Source: Topomyia yanbarensis (lineage: Eukaryota > Arthropoda > Insecta > Diptera > Culicidae). From it: a stretch of DNA of 64,000 nucleotides. Below the pieces are notes generated by a model, which was not told the DNA's origin, made no database searches, and saw only the letters and a program-made list of their open reading frames with translations. This document shows, in pieces, positions 22,630 to 58,600 of this stretch. Both the position numbers and the translations under genes were made by a program. The stretch is from the NCBI RefSeq assembly GCF_030247195.1, contig NC_080671.1:87666370-87730369 (forward strand), in the 5' to 3' direction. Within the stretch, counting starts at the first letter, position 1. Each line of letters starts with the position of its first letter.

Positions 22630-24150
22630 ATAAACCACATCTCAAATGGTGGGTATAATATGCGGTTGGGTGTTGCATACTCCATCAGCCCCATCTCAGC
22701 TTCCCCTCACATCATCTCTTTCTACATCAACGCCCCCCTCCCTTCCCTTTGATTTATATTCTCTTCATCCGCCATATACATTTTTAGAGAATTTCGTCCC
22801 ATAGCCATATATTATAAGTGAATTTGGAGTCGCTCAGCTCAAACTTAATATCGAAAAGATCAGATCAATTCATCTTATAGTGATAAATTGATTTTTTTAC
22901 ACACATTTTATGATATAAGTTTTGCCAATAGGTGGTAATGAATACGAATAAGAACATAAATAAACTATCCGATTTCATTATCGCCAATTCGGTTCTTGCG
23001 GATTAGATTTCAATGTACTTTAGTGAGCTGTAACATTTTATTACTACAAATTTTATATTAGATGATAGACTCTATCGACATTTTTACTATTCTTACTATG
23101 ACTTTCAGCTATCAACTCGGTATAGTTTGTTGGTTTTAATCGACGATTTTATTAATTGTGTTTTTAGGCTAGCCTCAATTCGGTTGATTTCTTAGATGTA
23201 TTTTCGATTTAGGTATAACACTTTTTTACATTTTGACGACATTTAATTAGCGAGAGATTACTGGGTAGGGAAAGTTATGAAAATTTAGAGCCCTAGTACT
23301 CCAGACGCCTTTCAACTACTTATGCGCAAATTAATAAGTATTGATACCTTGTTAGCTTAGTGTCGACTAGTACGAGAGATAGTACTTCTTCAGCCTTTAA
23401 CTTCGCAACTTCTGTAGCATAAGCACTCAAGTTAACTAGCAGAATTTTCATAATAACTTGCATCAACTTTAGACAATTCTAATACAGTGAAGATCCGTTT
23501 TTAACAGCCCTTTGGTGAGTTTTAGGCTGTTTAAACGGGGATATTGACAAAATCGGGACATATATTTTTCTTTCTTTTTAACAAACCGAAGTGTTTGTTT
23601 TTTTACGATTAGATATTTGATGACTGATTATAGAATATTCACAGATATTTACGGCTTTCTCAGTCTGATTGATATAGGCAAATGATTTATTTGTAGATTG
23701 CCTTAAAGTGGCGTAAATAGCTTGCATCATCGCGACCCCGCATGAACCAATATGGCTTGTTTGTCACATTATCAAACGATAATGAATGGAAGCGCAACGA
23801 CAAGAAAAAACCTTTCTAGACAATTCCAAGAATTTTGATACCTATAGAATTTTATTAGTATTCGTCGGGTTCAATTTCACTGATTCTAAAAGTGGATGAT
23901 TTCCTGCATTCAAAACATCCAAAAGTATTCTAAATCGATCAAAAATTGATATAGCTACAAACTTTTGAATTTGCGGATGCTCGAGTACCCTGTCGGCCTA
24001 GCCCTTTTTGTTGGACACACAATGGAAAATCTGTGGGCTATCATCACCTTCTGTAGCGAAATGAGAACCCTCCGACCAGATAGGAGGTTTGTGCAGGCAA
24101 ACAAGCAGTCCGGAAACACAGATTGGCGTACGGATTGGATCAATTAAGTC
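22630..24150. other. No gene seen
   Basis: AT-rich DNA with no recognisable domain or terminal repeat. The last part (23965-24150) may be the degraded 5' end of the RTE remnant that follows. Confidence 0.45.
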
Positions 24151-24159
24151 ATGCTATGA

Positions 24160-24640
24160 GAAAAAGAGCGATATTGGAAATTTGGAACTGTAAGTCGCTT
24201 GGCTTCCGGGGGATCGACCGAACTCTGCACGACAAGCTGCAAACTCGCGACTTCGGTGTCGTAGCATAGCAGAAATTTTGCTCGGCAGGACAGAAGGTGT
24301 GAAAAAGCGTACATCGAGTAGCCACATTCTACCAAAGCGGCAGCACAACGAACGAGCTGGGTTCTATCGTGCTGGACAAGATTCGCCCACGCTTGATCAA
24401 GTAACAGCGAGAGAATGTGTGTAGTGAGAAGCAAAAGCCCGTTTCTTCAACCACCGTATCATCAACGTTCACTTCCCAGACAAAGCGAGACCAGCGTACG
24501 ACAAAGATGCATTTTAGGTGGAGCTGGACCGTTTCTATGACAAGCTGCTCACGATGGGATTTTAAGCTGATTTACGATGTACAAATCTAGTTGAGGATCG
24601 GAAGGAAATCATATCGTTATCGTTTATCAGCGAGAAGATA
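24160..24640 (+). pseudogene. RTE-clade endonuclease, degraded
   Basis: Conceptual reading gives IWNCKSLG, then LHDKLQTRDFGVVA, a WAGQKV-like block and GSTNELGSIVLDKIRPRL, with stops between. This is the order seen in RTE endonucleases (a start like TWNVRSL, a LDIVALQEIRW block, then W.G). It pairs with the RTE C-terminal remnant at 25600-26010, so both are probably one element interrupted by another repeat. Confidence 0.55.
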
Positions 24641-25300
24641 ACCGTAATTTTGGTGTTTCTTGAAACGCTGGAAGCTCCTTGCTTGATCTTAAATTTCCAA
24701 GAGCAGGAGATGTTTGCTTCGGCTTTGTGTCAGCGCTTTCTGTAGCTGTTATATTCGGCCGCTCATGGGAAAAAATTTTACCTTTACAACAAATCTCGTT
24801 CAACTACAGTTTTTAGGAGCAGTAAAAGATGTCTCACGATGGAGATCGTCAAAGTCATATTCTTCCTATGCATAACGATTTGTCGAAGCGAGCCGTAGCT
24901 CTCTTTAGTATTTCTGTGTGCTTAGATCGTCTTTGAATGGATTTTAATTCTTTGTGCACTTGTCACTCACGGTTTTATTACTACAATGGGCTATTTGCCA
25001 AGTCCGACGCAGCAATACTGCTAAAGGTCACCCGATACGAGTTTGAAGAGTAAGGGACATACAATTTTATCCCGTCCTGTGCGATTGCCATTCAAAATCT
25101 TCACTCACTGAAGAAAGCGGTCCTTGAAACAACCAACCGCTTCGCCCCACGCATCACCTAATAGAAACGGTAACAACACCGTCGATCTTAATTATGTAAA
25201 CCGACATTTAGATGTGTCAGTCCGTCATAAAGTCTCCTGAAAAATTGCTCCGGCACTCGGCATCAAGCACCTAACCTCGAAAAACAAATCTGCAGTGAAA
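24640..25300 (-). repeat. Unidentified repeat with coding trace, copy 2
   Basis: Diverged relative of 15500-16240. Minus-strand fragments such as KIDGVVTV and SSVSEDFEWQSHRTG correspond to KIDGVFTH and APVGENFNGKRTE of the other copy. It lies between the two halves of an RTE remnant. Confidence 0.4.
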
Positions 25301-25599
25301 CCATTTTTAAAATATCTTCAAACTTTAGTGATCTGTTGGTACTCTATATTTATTGTTTAGATTTTCCGCGTCACTTTCGAATGATTTTCTAAAAAAATAG
25401 TTTTCGTGCTTTTTTATAAAAGTCTACATACTTCGATATCTTACTTTCCTTTATAACTAAGTGCAGATGTCATAAAGTAAGTCACGATAAGTGTGCCATT
25501 TTTGATTTGACACTCAATTATTGTTCGAAAGTCGAACAGAAAAGGAAATTCAAAGTGGTGTTCAGGGCACAAAACTGAAACTTAGCCAAGGGCGCCAAA

Positions 25600-26010
25600 A
25601 GATCACGTTACGGCTATGGGGTTATACAGGTGAAGTTGCAACGTATCCTTGGTGTTTTAGAACGTAAGGTGTTGCGAACGATCCATGGTCCGATGCAGTT
25701 GGAAGACAGCATGTGGAGATGGCGTATGAGCCACGAATTGCAACAGTTTTATGGTGAATTATCCATCGTTCACACAGCAAAATATGCGAGGCTGTGGTGA
25801 GTTGGGCACGTCGTTAAAGTGGCGGACAACGAACCGATAAAAATGGTTCTAATCCGACTGGCACAAGTAGGAACAACGAGCAAGGTAGGTCGACCAAGAC
25901 GAAGGAAACCTGAGGAGTCCTCCTGCTCTGCAAAGCTGGCGACAAACGACAATGAATGGACTAAGCTAGAGACAACATATTGATACAGCAAAGGGCACGG
26001 TGGCATTAGA
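25600..26010 (+). pseudogene. RTE-clade ORF2 C-terminus, degraded
   Basis: Reads VLERKVLRTIHGPMQLEDSM, WRWRMSHELQQFYGE, VGHVVKVADNEPIKMVL and GRPRRRK, matching the C-terminal tail of RTE proteins (compare the better-kept copy at 62852-63196: RRRMNHELARLYGD, WAGHIVRMPDNNP). One in-frame stop (TGA at 25798) lies in the tail. No element boundary was found. Confidence 0.65.
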
Positions 26011-26019
26011 CTGATTGCT

Positions 26020-27466
26020 ACGGTAGGTAATAAGAGAGTTAAAGGTTATTGAACATAAATAAATCGCCACATAACGTGTGGGATGTATTTGCCACAATTA
26101 GACAGTGTTAATATAAACATAAGACAGCAGTATGAACCCATTTTTTCTGGTTCCTTATTTGTGAGACATAAACTGCACTTAACTTTTATTCTTCCTTATG
26201 TTAAGTTCAGGCCATCACAGAGTTTTTTTTCTCAAAAATAGTTAAGTTATTAATACAGGATTTTTTTTAAACAATTTCCGTTTCCAATTGCTAAGAATGT
26301 TACTTTTGAAATTCAAGTTCAGAAATATAACATTGAATATCAGGTAGATACGAAAAAAACAATGAAGTGCAATCCATCTATAGACGAATATTCATTTTTT
26401 CTCTTATTACTCATTATTCGGGAACTTGCTTCGAGCTGTTTTAGAAGTCTTGCTTCCTTTTCTTCAAAATCCTTCATTCTATTCGCAATTCTTTATAATC
26501 TGGTTCCTTTTCGGATAAAATGAAGTTATCCAAAGCATATTACGTCTTGGTTAATCGTAAGGCGGTGAGGTGTCAATTCAATTAGTATCAAAAAGGTAGA
26601 AAAACTTTAATTACAACGTTGTGTAATTGTTCCCAATGTAAAGCGTTGCAATTATCCTGCAGTTAAACCACACTTTCTTCAAGGTGCCGAATATGTCTTC
26701 CAATCCTGTTGGTGAACCTAGAAAAAATGATAATTACTATGATTATTATTATGATACAAAAATCAAATAGTTAGCAAATAGCAGATTATTTAAAACACAA
26801 ATCCTATTTCAACATAACTTCAAACTGAATGCTTCCGATAGTTTCAGATCTTCAATATTCAAAAATCGAATAAGTTGACAGAAACGAAATAGGTTCAGAG
26901 ATTGCTACGAATATTCATAGATTTCAATGTAAACATTTAAAATTAAATCCTGAAATCGTTAATATGTATAATTTTATAATAACTATTCGTAAACATAGCG
27001 CATATATTTTATCAAAATTTCATGTTTTATCGGAACCTTCTGGAACATTCAGGAAATGCAAAACTACTACAAAAGGATTTGTGTAATTTATTTTATTTAG
27101 TGTTTGTCCCATTCCACACACTTTCCACTTAACCAATGTTGTACAATTCCGTTTAGCATGTTTATCCTATTCACCCAATCTCTTGCCACTACTATTTTGG
27201 GATGTCTGTAGCATTTTGGGGATATTCTCGTTCTGCTTTAAATTCACGTTATTGGCTTCGCAACATTCCAATAACGTAACATGGTGTAGCGTAGCATCTC
27301 AATGTTTATAATTTACGAAATTATTTTGGGAATTTTAATTTCACCACATTCGTAAATCGCATGCCAGATCAAAATTTTCTAGGCTAATTTCGACATGCAC
27401 TATGATACTGAAATATTCCTGTCCTAAGTTTCGTCATCCATCAGGTTGCCACGCATTTTGGTCACA
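26020..27466. other. No gene seen
   Basis: AT-rich non-coding DNA. No domain, SINE or terminal repeat recognised. Confidence 0.5.
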
Positions 27467-27468
27467 TA

Positions 27469-27787
27469 GGGTAAAGTGCCTATTTTCACCATACTAAGCA
27501 AAGTTCCTCACTAATTCGTTAGTTTCTCGCCCTACAATCATTCGAATGCGTAAAAATTGACACCAACAGCTTTGCTTCGTTGTTAAGAACCAATATAATA
27601 ACACCAATACGCTGAAAACAGTAAAATTCTCGCGTTTGAGCGCAATGAAAACTCGAATCGAGTGCCCCAATTATTGCGCTACCATTTGATTCAATGTGTT
27701 GAACAAAGATGGCAGACACTGCTCTAACCAACGGCTTCAAATGGGTAGGGTGATAATAGAAACATGGCGTAAATGGGCTCATCACCC
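27469..27787. mobile_element. TA-flanked MITE, copy 1
   Basis: A 319-bp element with imperfect terminal inverted repeats of about 25 bp: left GGGTAAAGTGCCTATTTTCA, right (inverted) GGGTGATGAGCCCATTTACG, each bordered by TA. A related element is at 38233-38482. Non-coding. Confidence 0.55.
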
Positions 27788-27789
27788 TA

Positions 27790-29683
27790 CGTGTAAAGTT
27801 TTAAGCACGGGTTTTACGATGTTTTGCTTCCAAGGCATTTTCCATCCAGAACGTTTCATGATTTTCTGGACGAAACGGACTGAATAACTTGAATTTACTA
27901 ATGATTTCCTAGAGTGATGATCCGTTGGTGATTGTCTTCTAGAAATTTCGAATATCTATTATTGTATCATTTGTTATTACTTAATTACAAAACTCATATT
28001 TGAAATAGTTATTTCGATCACCCATCTATTTCTAAATTTAGTTTTCTGTGAACCGACCAATTAGGTTATTCAATGACATTATGCATTAATTTAAACAAAA
28101 AAAAGAAAATGAAGAAAAGAACTGTAGCAGAATCTTGGATATGGGCCTGGTGCTAAATCAACGACTTTTGAAAAAAATATCACATGGTGAAACATTGGGC
28201 ATCGTGGTATTACGAATCGATGTTAGCTGATTGTATCACAGTTAGTGAACTATATTTGGCGGAAGTTTTCAGTTCCTCGAATCAGTTATCTTCTATCGGC
28301 AAAGTTATAAGCCTGCGATTTGTATCACTACAATCTATCCATATAAATTCATTGACCTATACTTTTTTATTGAATTTTTGGTCCATTTCTGACTCCCTTC
28401 CACATCTGGTTGAACCTAAAAATATTGTCCCTTAGTAGTTACGATTCGTAAAACTGCTTTTTTTTGAAGTATCATTTCAGATCATCTTTACCGTGAATGG
28501 TCTGCAGGAAGACCATTTGTATCACACGCCTGCCACCCAGCTTGGCTCTGTTTACAACATTATAGGCTGTTACGATTCAGATATATGTCGTTCCCCCGCC
28601 GTCGGGTGATACAATTCGAACCATCAGAGATCTGCTGTATGTGTTATTGGGCGAAAAAAACACACCCTGTGCCGTGTTGTGTGCCATATTTCAGCGGTAA
28701 TAATGATCGACAGATACATGTCAATTGACTTCGATGCCAAACAAGATTTTGTTCTTGTTCTCGCACGTTCCTTTCCATGTGTCCTGTTTGTGACGACGAC
28801 CACCACCGATGTAGCCTACGTCAAAGGATCTGCCCGTCAGTGGCAGAGGATAACAAACGGAAAAAAGTCCCATGTGGCCGCCGGTGGTTGGGATCAATTT
28901 TCCGTGAGGCACGTCGGTAAATCTATCATTGGCAGCACAGGGTCGTGATATGTACGCTACTTTCCAGTCATGCCCCGATGTGTGTGCCTTTTGGATAGTG
29001 GGTGAACTTAATTCAGCCTGAGTTTCACATTTGATGCAGTACCTATTTGTATGTAGTTCAAACTTTCACCCGCTGTTTTGACCTACGAATAACACACTAA
29101 GCAGTATGCGAGTCAATCACCATCGGGGCCTGGGTGGTGTTGGAATCTTCTTTGATTGAAAACGAAACCGATGTTTCCGGGTCAACACGGGTATGTCGTG
29201 CTTTTTGGCAGCGATGTTAGCTGATGGTCTCTTTTCCCGAAGCTCTGTTTGAAACAGCCGGAAATTTGTATGTGCTGTGAGAGCCTCTGTCGGTGGAGTG
29301 AAACCAATAGGAAAAATCGAACACAGATGCCACGCGAACTTTTTGTGGGGGGGGGGGGGGGGGGGTGGACTCGTGAAAACTTCTATCGCTTGCCATCCGG
29401 CTCAGTTGGTGGGCGTGTGCTCGACCCAGCTTGAAGGCCTGCAGCGATTGAATTATTGCCAGGAACAATTTATCTAAATCTAATATCACGTGGTGGAGGA
29501 ACGAGTGTTTCGTTGTTTTATTTTTTCTTCTTAACTAAACGCTGTTTGTTAGACGAGAAACGAATTGGAAACAGTGTTTATCAGATGCGGCCTATCGCGA
29601 ATGATTTTTTGGATGTCTAAGAAACTTCGTTATCGTGCTAAATACTCAAAATAACCTAAAACTATGCTTTTATCTAATTTCAG
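27790..29683. other. Upstream flank of robo2 exon A, with a G tract
   Basis: No gene seen. A pure run of 19 G lies at 29347-29365. The region 28460-29600 has more balanced composition and fewer repeats than most of the window. The final bases, TATCTAATTTCAG, are the splice acceptor of exon A. Confidence 0.5.
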
Positions 29684-53443
<23,760 letters not shown>

Positions 53444-54906
53444 GAGTTGCGTGGCAGCTTCGGGTTGACTATTTATAATAACTTATTCTGACGCCAGGAC
53501 GACGCAGAATGGACGAAAGACTGAGTGTGGAAATTTAAGAGTAGGAGAGCGAGTCTAATCGATTGGGGTAGGGCGAGTGCGTATGAGCTATCGGATTTGT
53601 TCCCCCCTCACCGAACCAAGGGTTTTAGGTACGGCCAAATCTCCACTCATAGATAGGTAAGGTGAATTGTCGTTCGTTGTTTTCTTTAGCCATACTCTAT
53701 ACCTGTAAATAATGGATGCCCTTTCCGATGTGTTTTGCTGGAAATGGTGCTGATGATGTATAGATTGAAGCGAAATCGATGTGGGTGACTATAAATCAAG
53801 ACTGATCGCAGTACTTCCACTGGAAAGGTAGAATTGTTGAAACGGAATCCGAGAAGGGCCGTTGCGAACGATAGAAGCATTGAAATGGGAACAATTCAAT
53901 TCGAAAATTTGCGTATTTTGCATTTGAAGGAGACGAATGGTTGTTTATCGTCTGTTTGAATTGTATCTTAAAACATCCTAAAACAACACAAAACAAAAGT
54001 TAGCTACTCATTCATATCAGAGCAGCGGTGAGTGTGAATCTAGTGATTGAATAGTAGCGTAAAACAATCTAATATTTTGTAAAGAATACTCAAAAAACAA
54101 CAAATAAAAGTTTAGGCTAGTGTACGAGTCTGCGAATCGGAAATATCATTGTAAATAATAAGTTACTGGTTTATCGTATAAGTCGAAACAACTGCTTGTT
54201 AACACAACCACCTACGTTAAAAAGTTCAAAATTCCTACTTTATCAACTCAGCGATTACACGATGTTACATGAAATGCTTGAAAACTTTTGGGTTTCGCGT
54301 TAAAACTATCAACTATCACAGAGAAGTTTATATAAGTATTATCCTTTTTCTACTATAAAATTGTAGTTAAATTAAAATTGTCAAAAATTTGTGCGAAAGA
54401 AAGTAAGAGAAAACGAGAGAGAGAGAGATAGTGGAAGAAAAAGCAATAAAACAAGAAAAGTTGGATCATCATTAAATATTTACGCTCGACAGACCATGCA
54501 AGTGATGAAGAGTGAAGCCGAAGCTACGTTGTAACTGAATTAAAAACAAAATTGAAACTGTGACTTTAGTCGGAGCCGCTAGCAATTTTTTTCGCCATGC
54601 CGCTTTTTCGAACAGCAAGTTTGCGAGTATTTGGCGGATAAGGAAGGTGTTAATTCGATTAAATTCAATGTATAATAGCCGTCCGTACATGTAAGATTAC
54701 ATACTGAAAATCGTTTGTGTCGATGGATCGCAGAAAACAACAATAAATAAACGAAACAAAACAAGACGAAATTAATCGCTGATTGCTTATGCGAGTAATG
54801 TAAATATTTCCTAATGCGAGATGCAAAGCCGAGAGCAAGGTTATTATCATTTGCGTAACTGTAAGCTGTACCATATAGATGGATGAATAAAGCAATGTGA
54901 AAATTA
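53444..54906 (+). other. robo2 3' untranslated region
   Basis: About 1.46 kb, AT-rich, without introns or recognisable repeats, except a GA run near 54411-54429. Several AATAAA signals occur (54103, 54445, 54742, 54746, 54886), so alternative cleavage is possible. The end is set by the last signal and is an estimate. Confidence 0.6.
54886..54891 (+). promoter_or_regulatory. Likely distal polyadenylation signal of robo2
   Basis: Last AATAAA of a series, followed by GCAATGTGAAAATTACGTGA and a T-rich stretch at 54924-54935, a plausible downstream element. Confidence 0.5.
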
Positions 54907-55465
54907 CGTGAAGTTGACTATATTTTTTTATTTTGAATCCGAATGATCATTTATATTTTTGATTTAAAGGGGGTAATTGCTACCATTCCGGTTAACACTC
55001 ATATATTAACGATAACGATATGGCAGCACACTCATTCGTTTACGAGCGGTCTATCGAGAAGTAGGTGTTTTTTCCAGTCCATCAGTGTAAGTCAAAGAAT
55101 AGTGCTAAACCGCGTTCAAGGTTATCTTGCGCATTCTCAGCCTCTCGAGGTTTTGGACTTTTTTCTTCTTTTGTGCGTGTGTTAACGCCGCATTCCTCAG
55201 TCTTTTGTTCGCGCAGTGAGGATTGAACCGTAGCCAGCTATACAAGCTAGACTGGTGTGTCGCGGGAAACAAATTTACAGATAAGTGAAATCACATTTAT
55301 GGCTAACCCCATGCGTCGACGGTGTCGATGTCTCCCTCCCCGGATGGCCAAATGGAGGTCGGATCGACTCCCAAGGCTCTCCCCTGACCCAAACAATATC
55401 CAGAGCTCTCGACCGGTCCCTTTGTGGTCTTATATTGATTTATATTATATTTCCTGAGTATACAT
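54907..55465. other. Gap between robo2 and a hAT-like element
   Basis: No gene seen. The last 300 bp or so (55150-55457), with more balanced composition, may be the 3' tail of the RTE element at 62852, displaced by the insertion between. The 8-bp left duplication is 55458-55465. Confidence 0.4.
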
Positions 55466-55493
55466 TAGAGATGGTCGGGTTTCATTTTTTTCG

Positions 55494-55685
55494 AACCCGA
55501 ACCCGACCCGAACCCGAGAACTTGAAAATTGAAAAACCCGAATCCGACCCGAGCCCGAAATTGCAAAATTTAAAAAACCCGAACCCGACCCGAGCTCGAA
55601 AATTTTAAAATTGAAAAACCCGGACCCGACCCATACCCGAGAAAACCCGAACCCTAAAATTTAAGAAACCCGATCCGAATCCAAC
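55494..55685. repeat. Left subterminal array
   Basis: About four units of about 45 bp, each AACCCGAACCCGACCCGA-like followed by an AAAATTGAAAA-type spacer. The proline-arginine-rich open frames it produces are by-products. Confidence 0.8.
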
Positions 55686-58600
55686 TTGTTAATACAGCGA
55701 ATCATCCAAAAATCTGGAAGATTTTTAACTTTAGGCTCCCGAGCAGGACTCTATGCTCATTTAAGAATAGTAGAATCACTCGAATCTGAAGTAACACCAT
55801 CCGCGTTGAGTTATATTTGCCAATGACAAAACGAATCACTGGCGAGTAGAATCCACATTTATATTTACTATTATTGAAGTTTGAATTTGTAATGTTCCGA
55901 AAAACTTATAAATCGTCGATATCTTAACCGGAAATTATGATAAATCGGCGGCTAACTCATGGGGAAACAAATAGTGATAGTTTCAAACAACCTTGCCCGT
56001 TGTACTTAACCAAAATTTTCAATTTTTTTCGAAAACCATTCTTGCAAGGCAGTTTTATATAAATTATTACTAGCCGTAAGCACAAAGCCGTTCCAACAGT
56101 TTTTAAACCGGACTAACTTTTAAACCGGACTAAAATCTTTGGTAAGCTTTAATCAAACGATGCTGTCATTTACATGGCTGCGTTCTGATCTGCGTTACAC
56201 GTCAATGTTAAAAAACAACAAATTCAAGTTAAAGAAAATGTGTAAACTAGACAACATGGTGAATTGTTTTTCTTTCCGATATTTTCGAGCAGTAATATAG
56301 CTTTTCTTCGTCAAATGTCTCGTTCTATAGCGTTTGAGTACATTTTTTGTCAACTTGTAGCCGATATGTTTCTGAACTTAGAACTTTAACGTCTTGGATA
56401 GTTGAAAGTTGGCCGAAGATGTACAGCACTTTGTAGTGACATAATATTAAATGCACAAAAGAAAATAAATTGGTATACATATGCACGTTTTAATTCAGTT
56501 TGAATGGGCGCTCGTCGAGTTAGAGGTGGTGGTTGTAATTGGTGCCATGATAGTTATTTCTCGACGAACATATGATTACGGGTTAAAAGCCAACTGTCAA
56601 AATTCTCTTTGAAAGGAAATTCCGGACAAACCGTTACTGGATAAACACAGTTCGTAGCAGTTACACACTTACAATCTACAATATTACCTACCAGCAGGTA
56701 ATTTTAATTTGCTGTCCTTGTTTCACGGCCGGAAAACAAGGGATAGGGAATGATTTTTTTACTTAAAATTAATGGGATGACATTTAATCGGCTTTGGGGA
56801 ATATGTCATTATTTTTGGGCAAATTTGGACTCCCTCTCTTTCGTTTTTCGTTGGAGGAAGTAGGATGCGCAGATTTAAGATTACCTACTGCTAGGAAATG
56901 CAAGTTTTCTGTGTAATGCGGATAAATATACACGGTAAAAAAAAACTTTACCCATTGTATTCAAATTGCCCATTTTCGTAAATTATTCTAGCTGTCAAAA
57001 ATGGGTATTTTTTGCTACTAACAATGAGTGCTTTTTATCCATTTCACAACTACTCGATGAGGTAATGTCCATTGACATTTTAATCTTAATAATGAGTGAA
57101 AAATCATTAAGAATTATTTTAAGCGAGTTAACCTGCAAACTAAGGTTCGTAGCGGAACCTGCAAATTATCGGCCTGCATCTGAATCCGTGGCGGAAACGG
57201 AACATTTCGGCAACGCTCATAAAACAACGGCTGTTTAGACTACTGAGGATGTTGCAAATATGCGCCAGTTCGGCATTCTTAGAGCAGCCAAAAGATCCAG
57301 CCATCAAAAATATATTCAGTTGGCGATTTTATTTTGTTAAGTAGTTAAAGAGACAATAATGTTAAATGAATGTTAATTTTTGTTTTTTTTTTTTTAATTT
57401 AGAAATAATTCTGTTGGCAGTATTTTTTTCATTCTGGCGCGATTTTCATGAATGAATATTTTTTACGCATTTTGTTGTAACAATTCTACGAAAAATAATG
57501 GGTAAAACATACCCAAGTTGACGTACAAGATCTGTATTCATTTATAGGTATGGACTCTTTACCATTGTATGAAATGCCTTAACCTCACAAATTTGACAAG
57601 TGCTGGTCCTTTTGTTTACAGTTTGGACTTAAGAAATTTGATTTCCATTAAAATAAGCTTAGTGCTAATAATTAATCCCCAAGAAATTTTACCGCAAAAC
57701 TACTTACCGATTCAGATAACACTAGAATTAATTGGTAAATAAATAATTAGTTCACTTATTAGATCTTTCATATACATATTCCCATAGTAGGGAATAGCAC
57801 GATTTAATTGTAAGGCGTTCTAGGAAACATTTATTCTTCTAAAAACATGATTCCCAATATATTATGCTTCATTTTGAGAATACGAATAATATCAAAGTTC
57901 AAAATGTAATCAACAAGACCACCACCTGTCACATTTAATGCATGACGTCACTGTGCAGTGACCAATGGGTTATTCCACTTTTATTGAAAATGCATTAATT
58001 AGTACTTTATTTTATCAGTGTAGTTCGTCAGTGCTTGTCTTTCCTACCTGTTAAACTGGCTTATTTATTGCCATCTTTATTGCGAGCACAGAGAGCCATA
58101 TTTATCCAGAAGAAAGCCGAAGAGAGGATTGAAAATAACGAAATTTATGCAAGAGAAGCATGACAAATTTTTGCATATTTCTGTTTTCTTCCGGTAACAT
58201 GATGCTGCCATTTGCATTGCTGCGTTCTGGTCAGCAATACACGGCAATGTTAAAAAACTGTACAGTTAAGTTAATTTAAAAGTCACTGTTTATGCCATTT
58301 ATTAGTCTATGTATTTATGTTTTTAAAACGATTTTGAAATTCTCAATTTAGCTTAGGGGTTACACCACTGTAGAGCACGAAAAAATAGTCTTATTTCGAG
58401 AATTTTTATTACTCAAAAAAAGGTCAATCGACAGATTGTTGAATGGGATTTATAACATAAGTATTGAATCAAACAAAATATTTCATCACGAGATGGCGGC
58501 TCTGCAGCTTTTTTACCTTATGCGCGTTTTTTAAAAGGGGTCCACGGCCGTGATGTTCAATCCCTTGCCAAAAACTAAAGTTTTTCTGATTCCTTATGTC

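Noticed and set aside
29249..29489. Frames with a Gly run or Pro run
   Set aside because: Product of the 19-G homopolymer; no other support.
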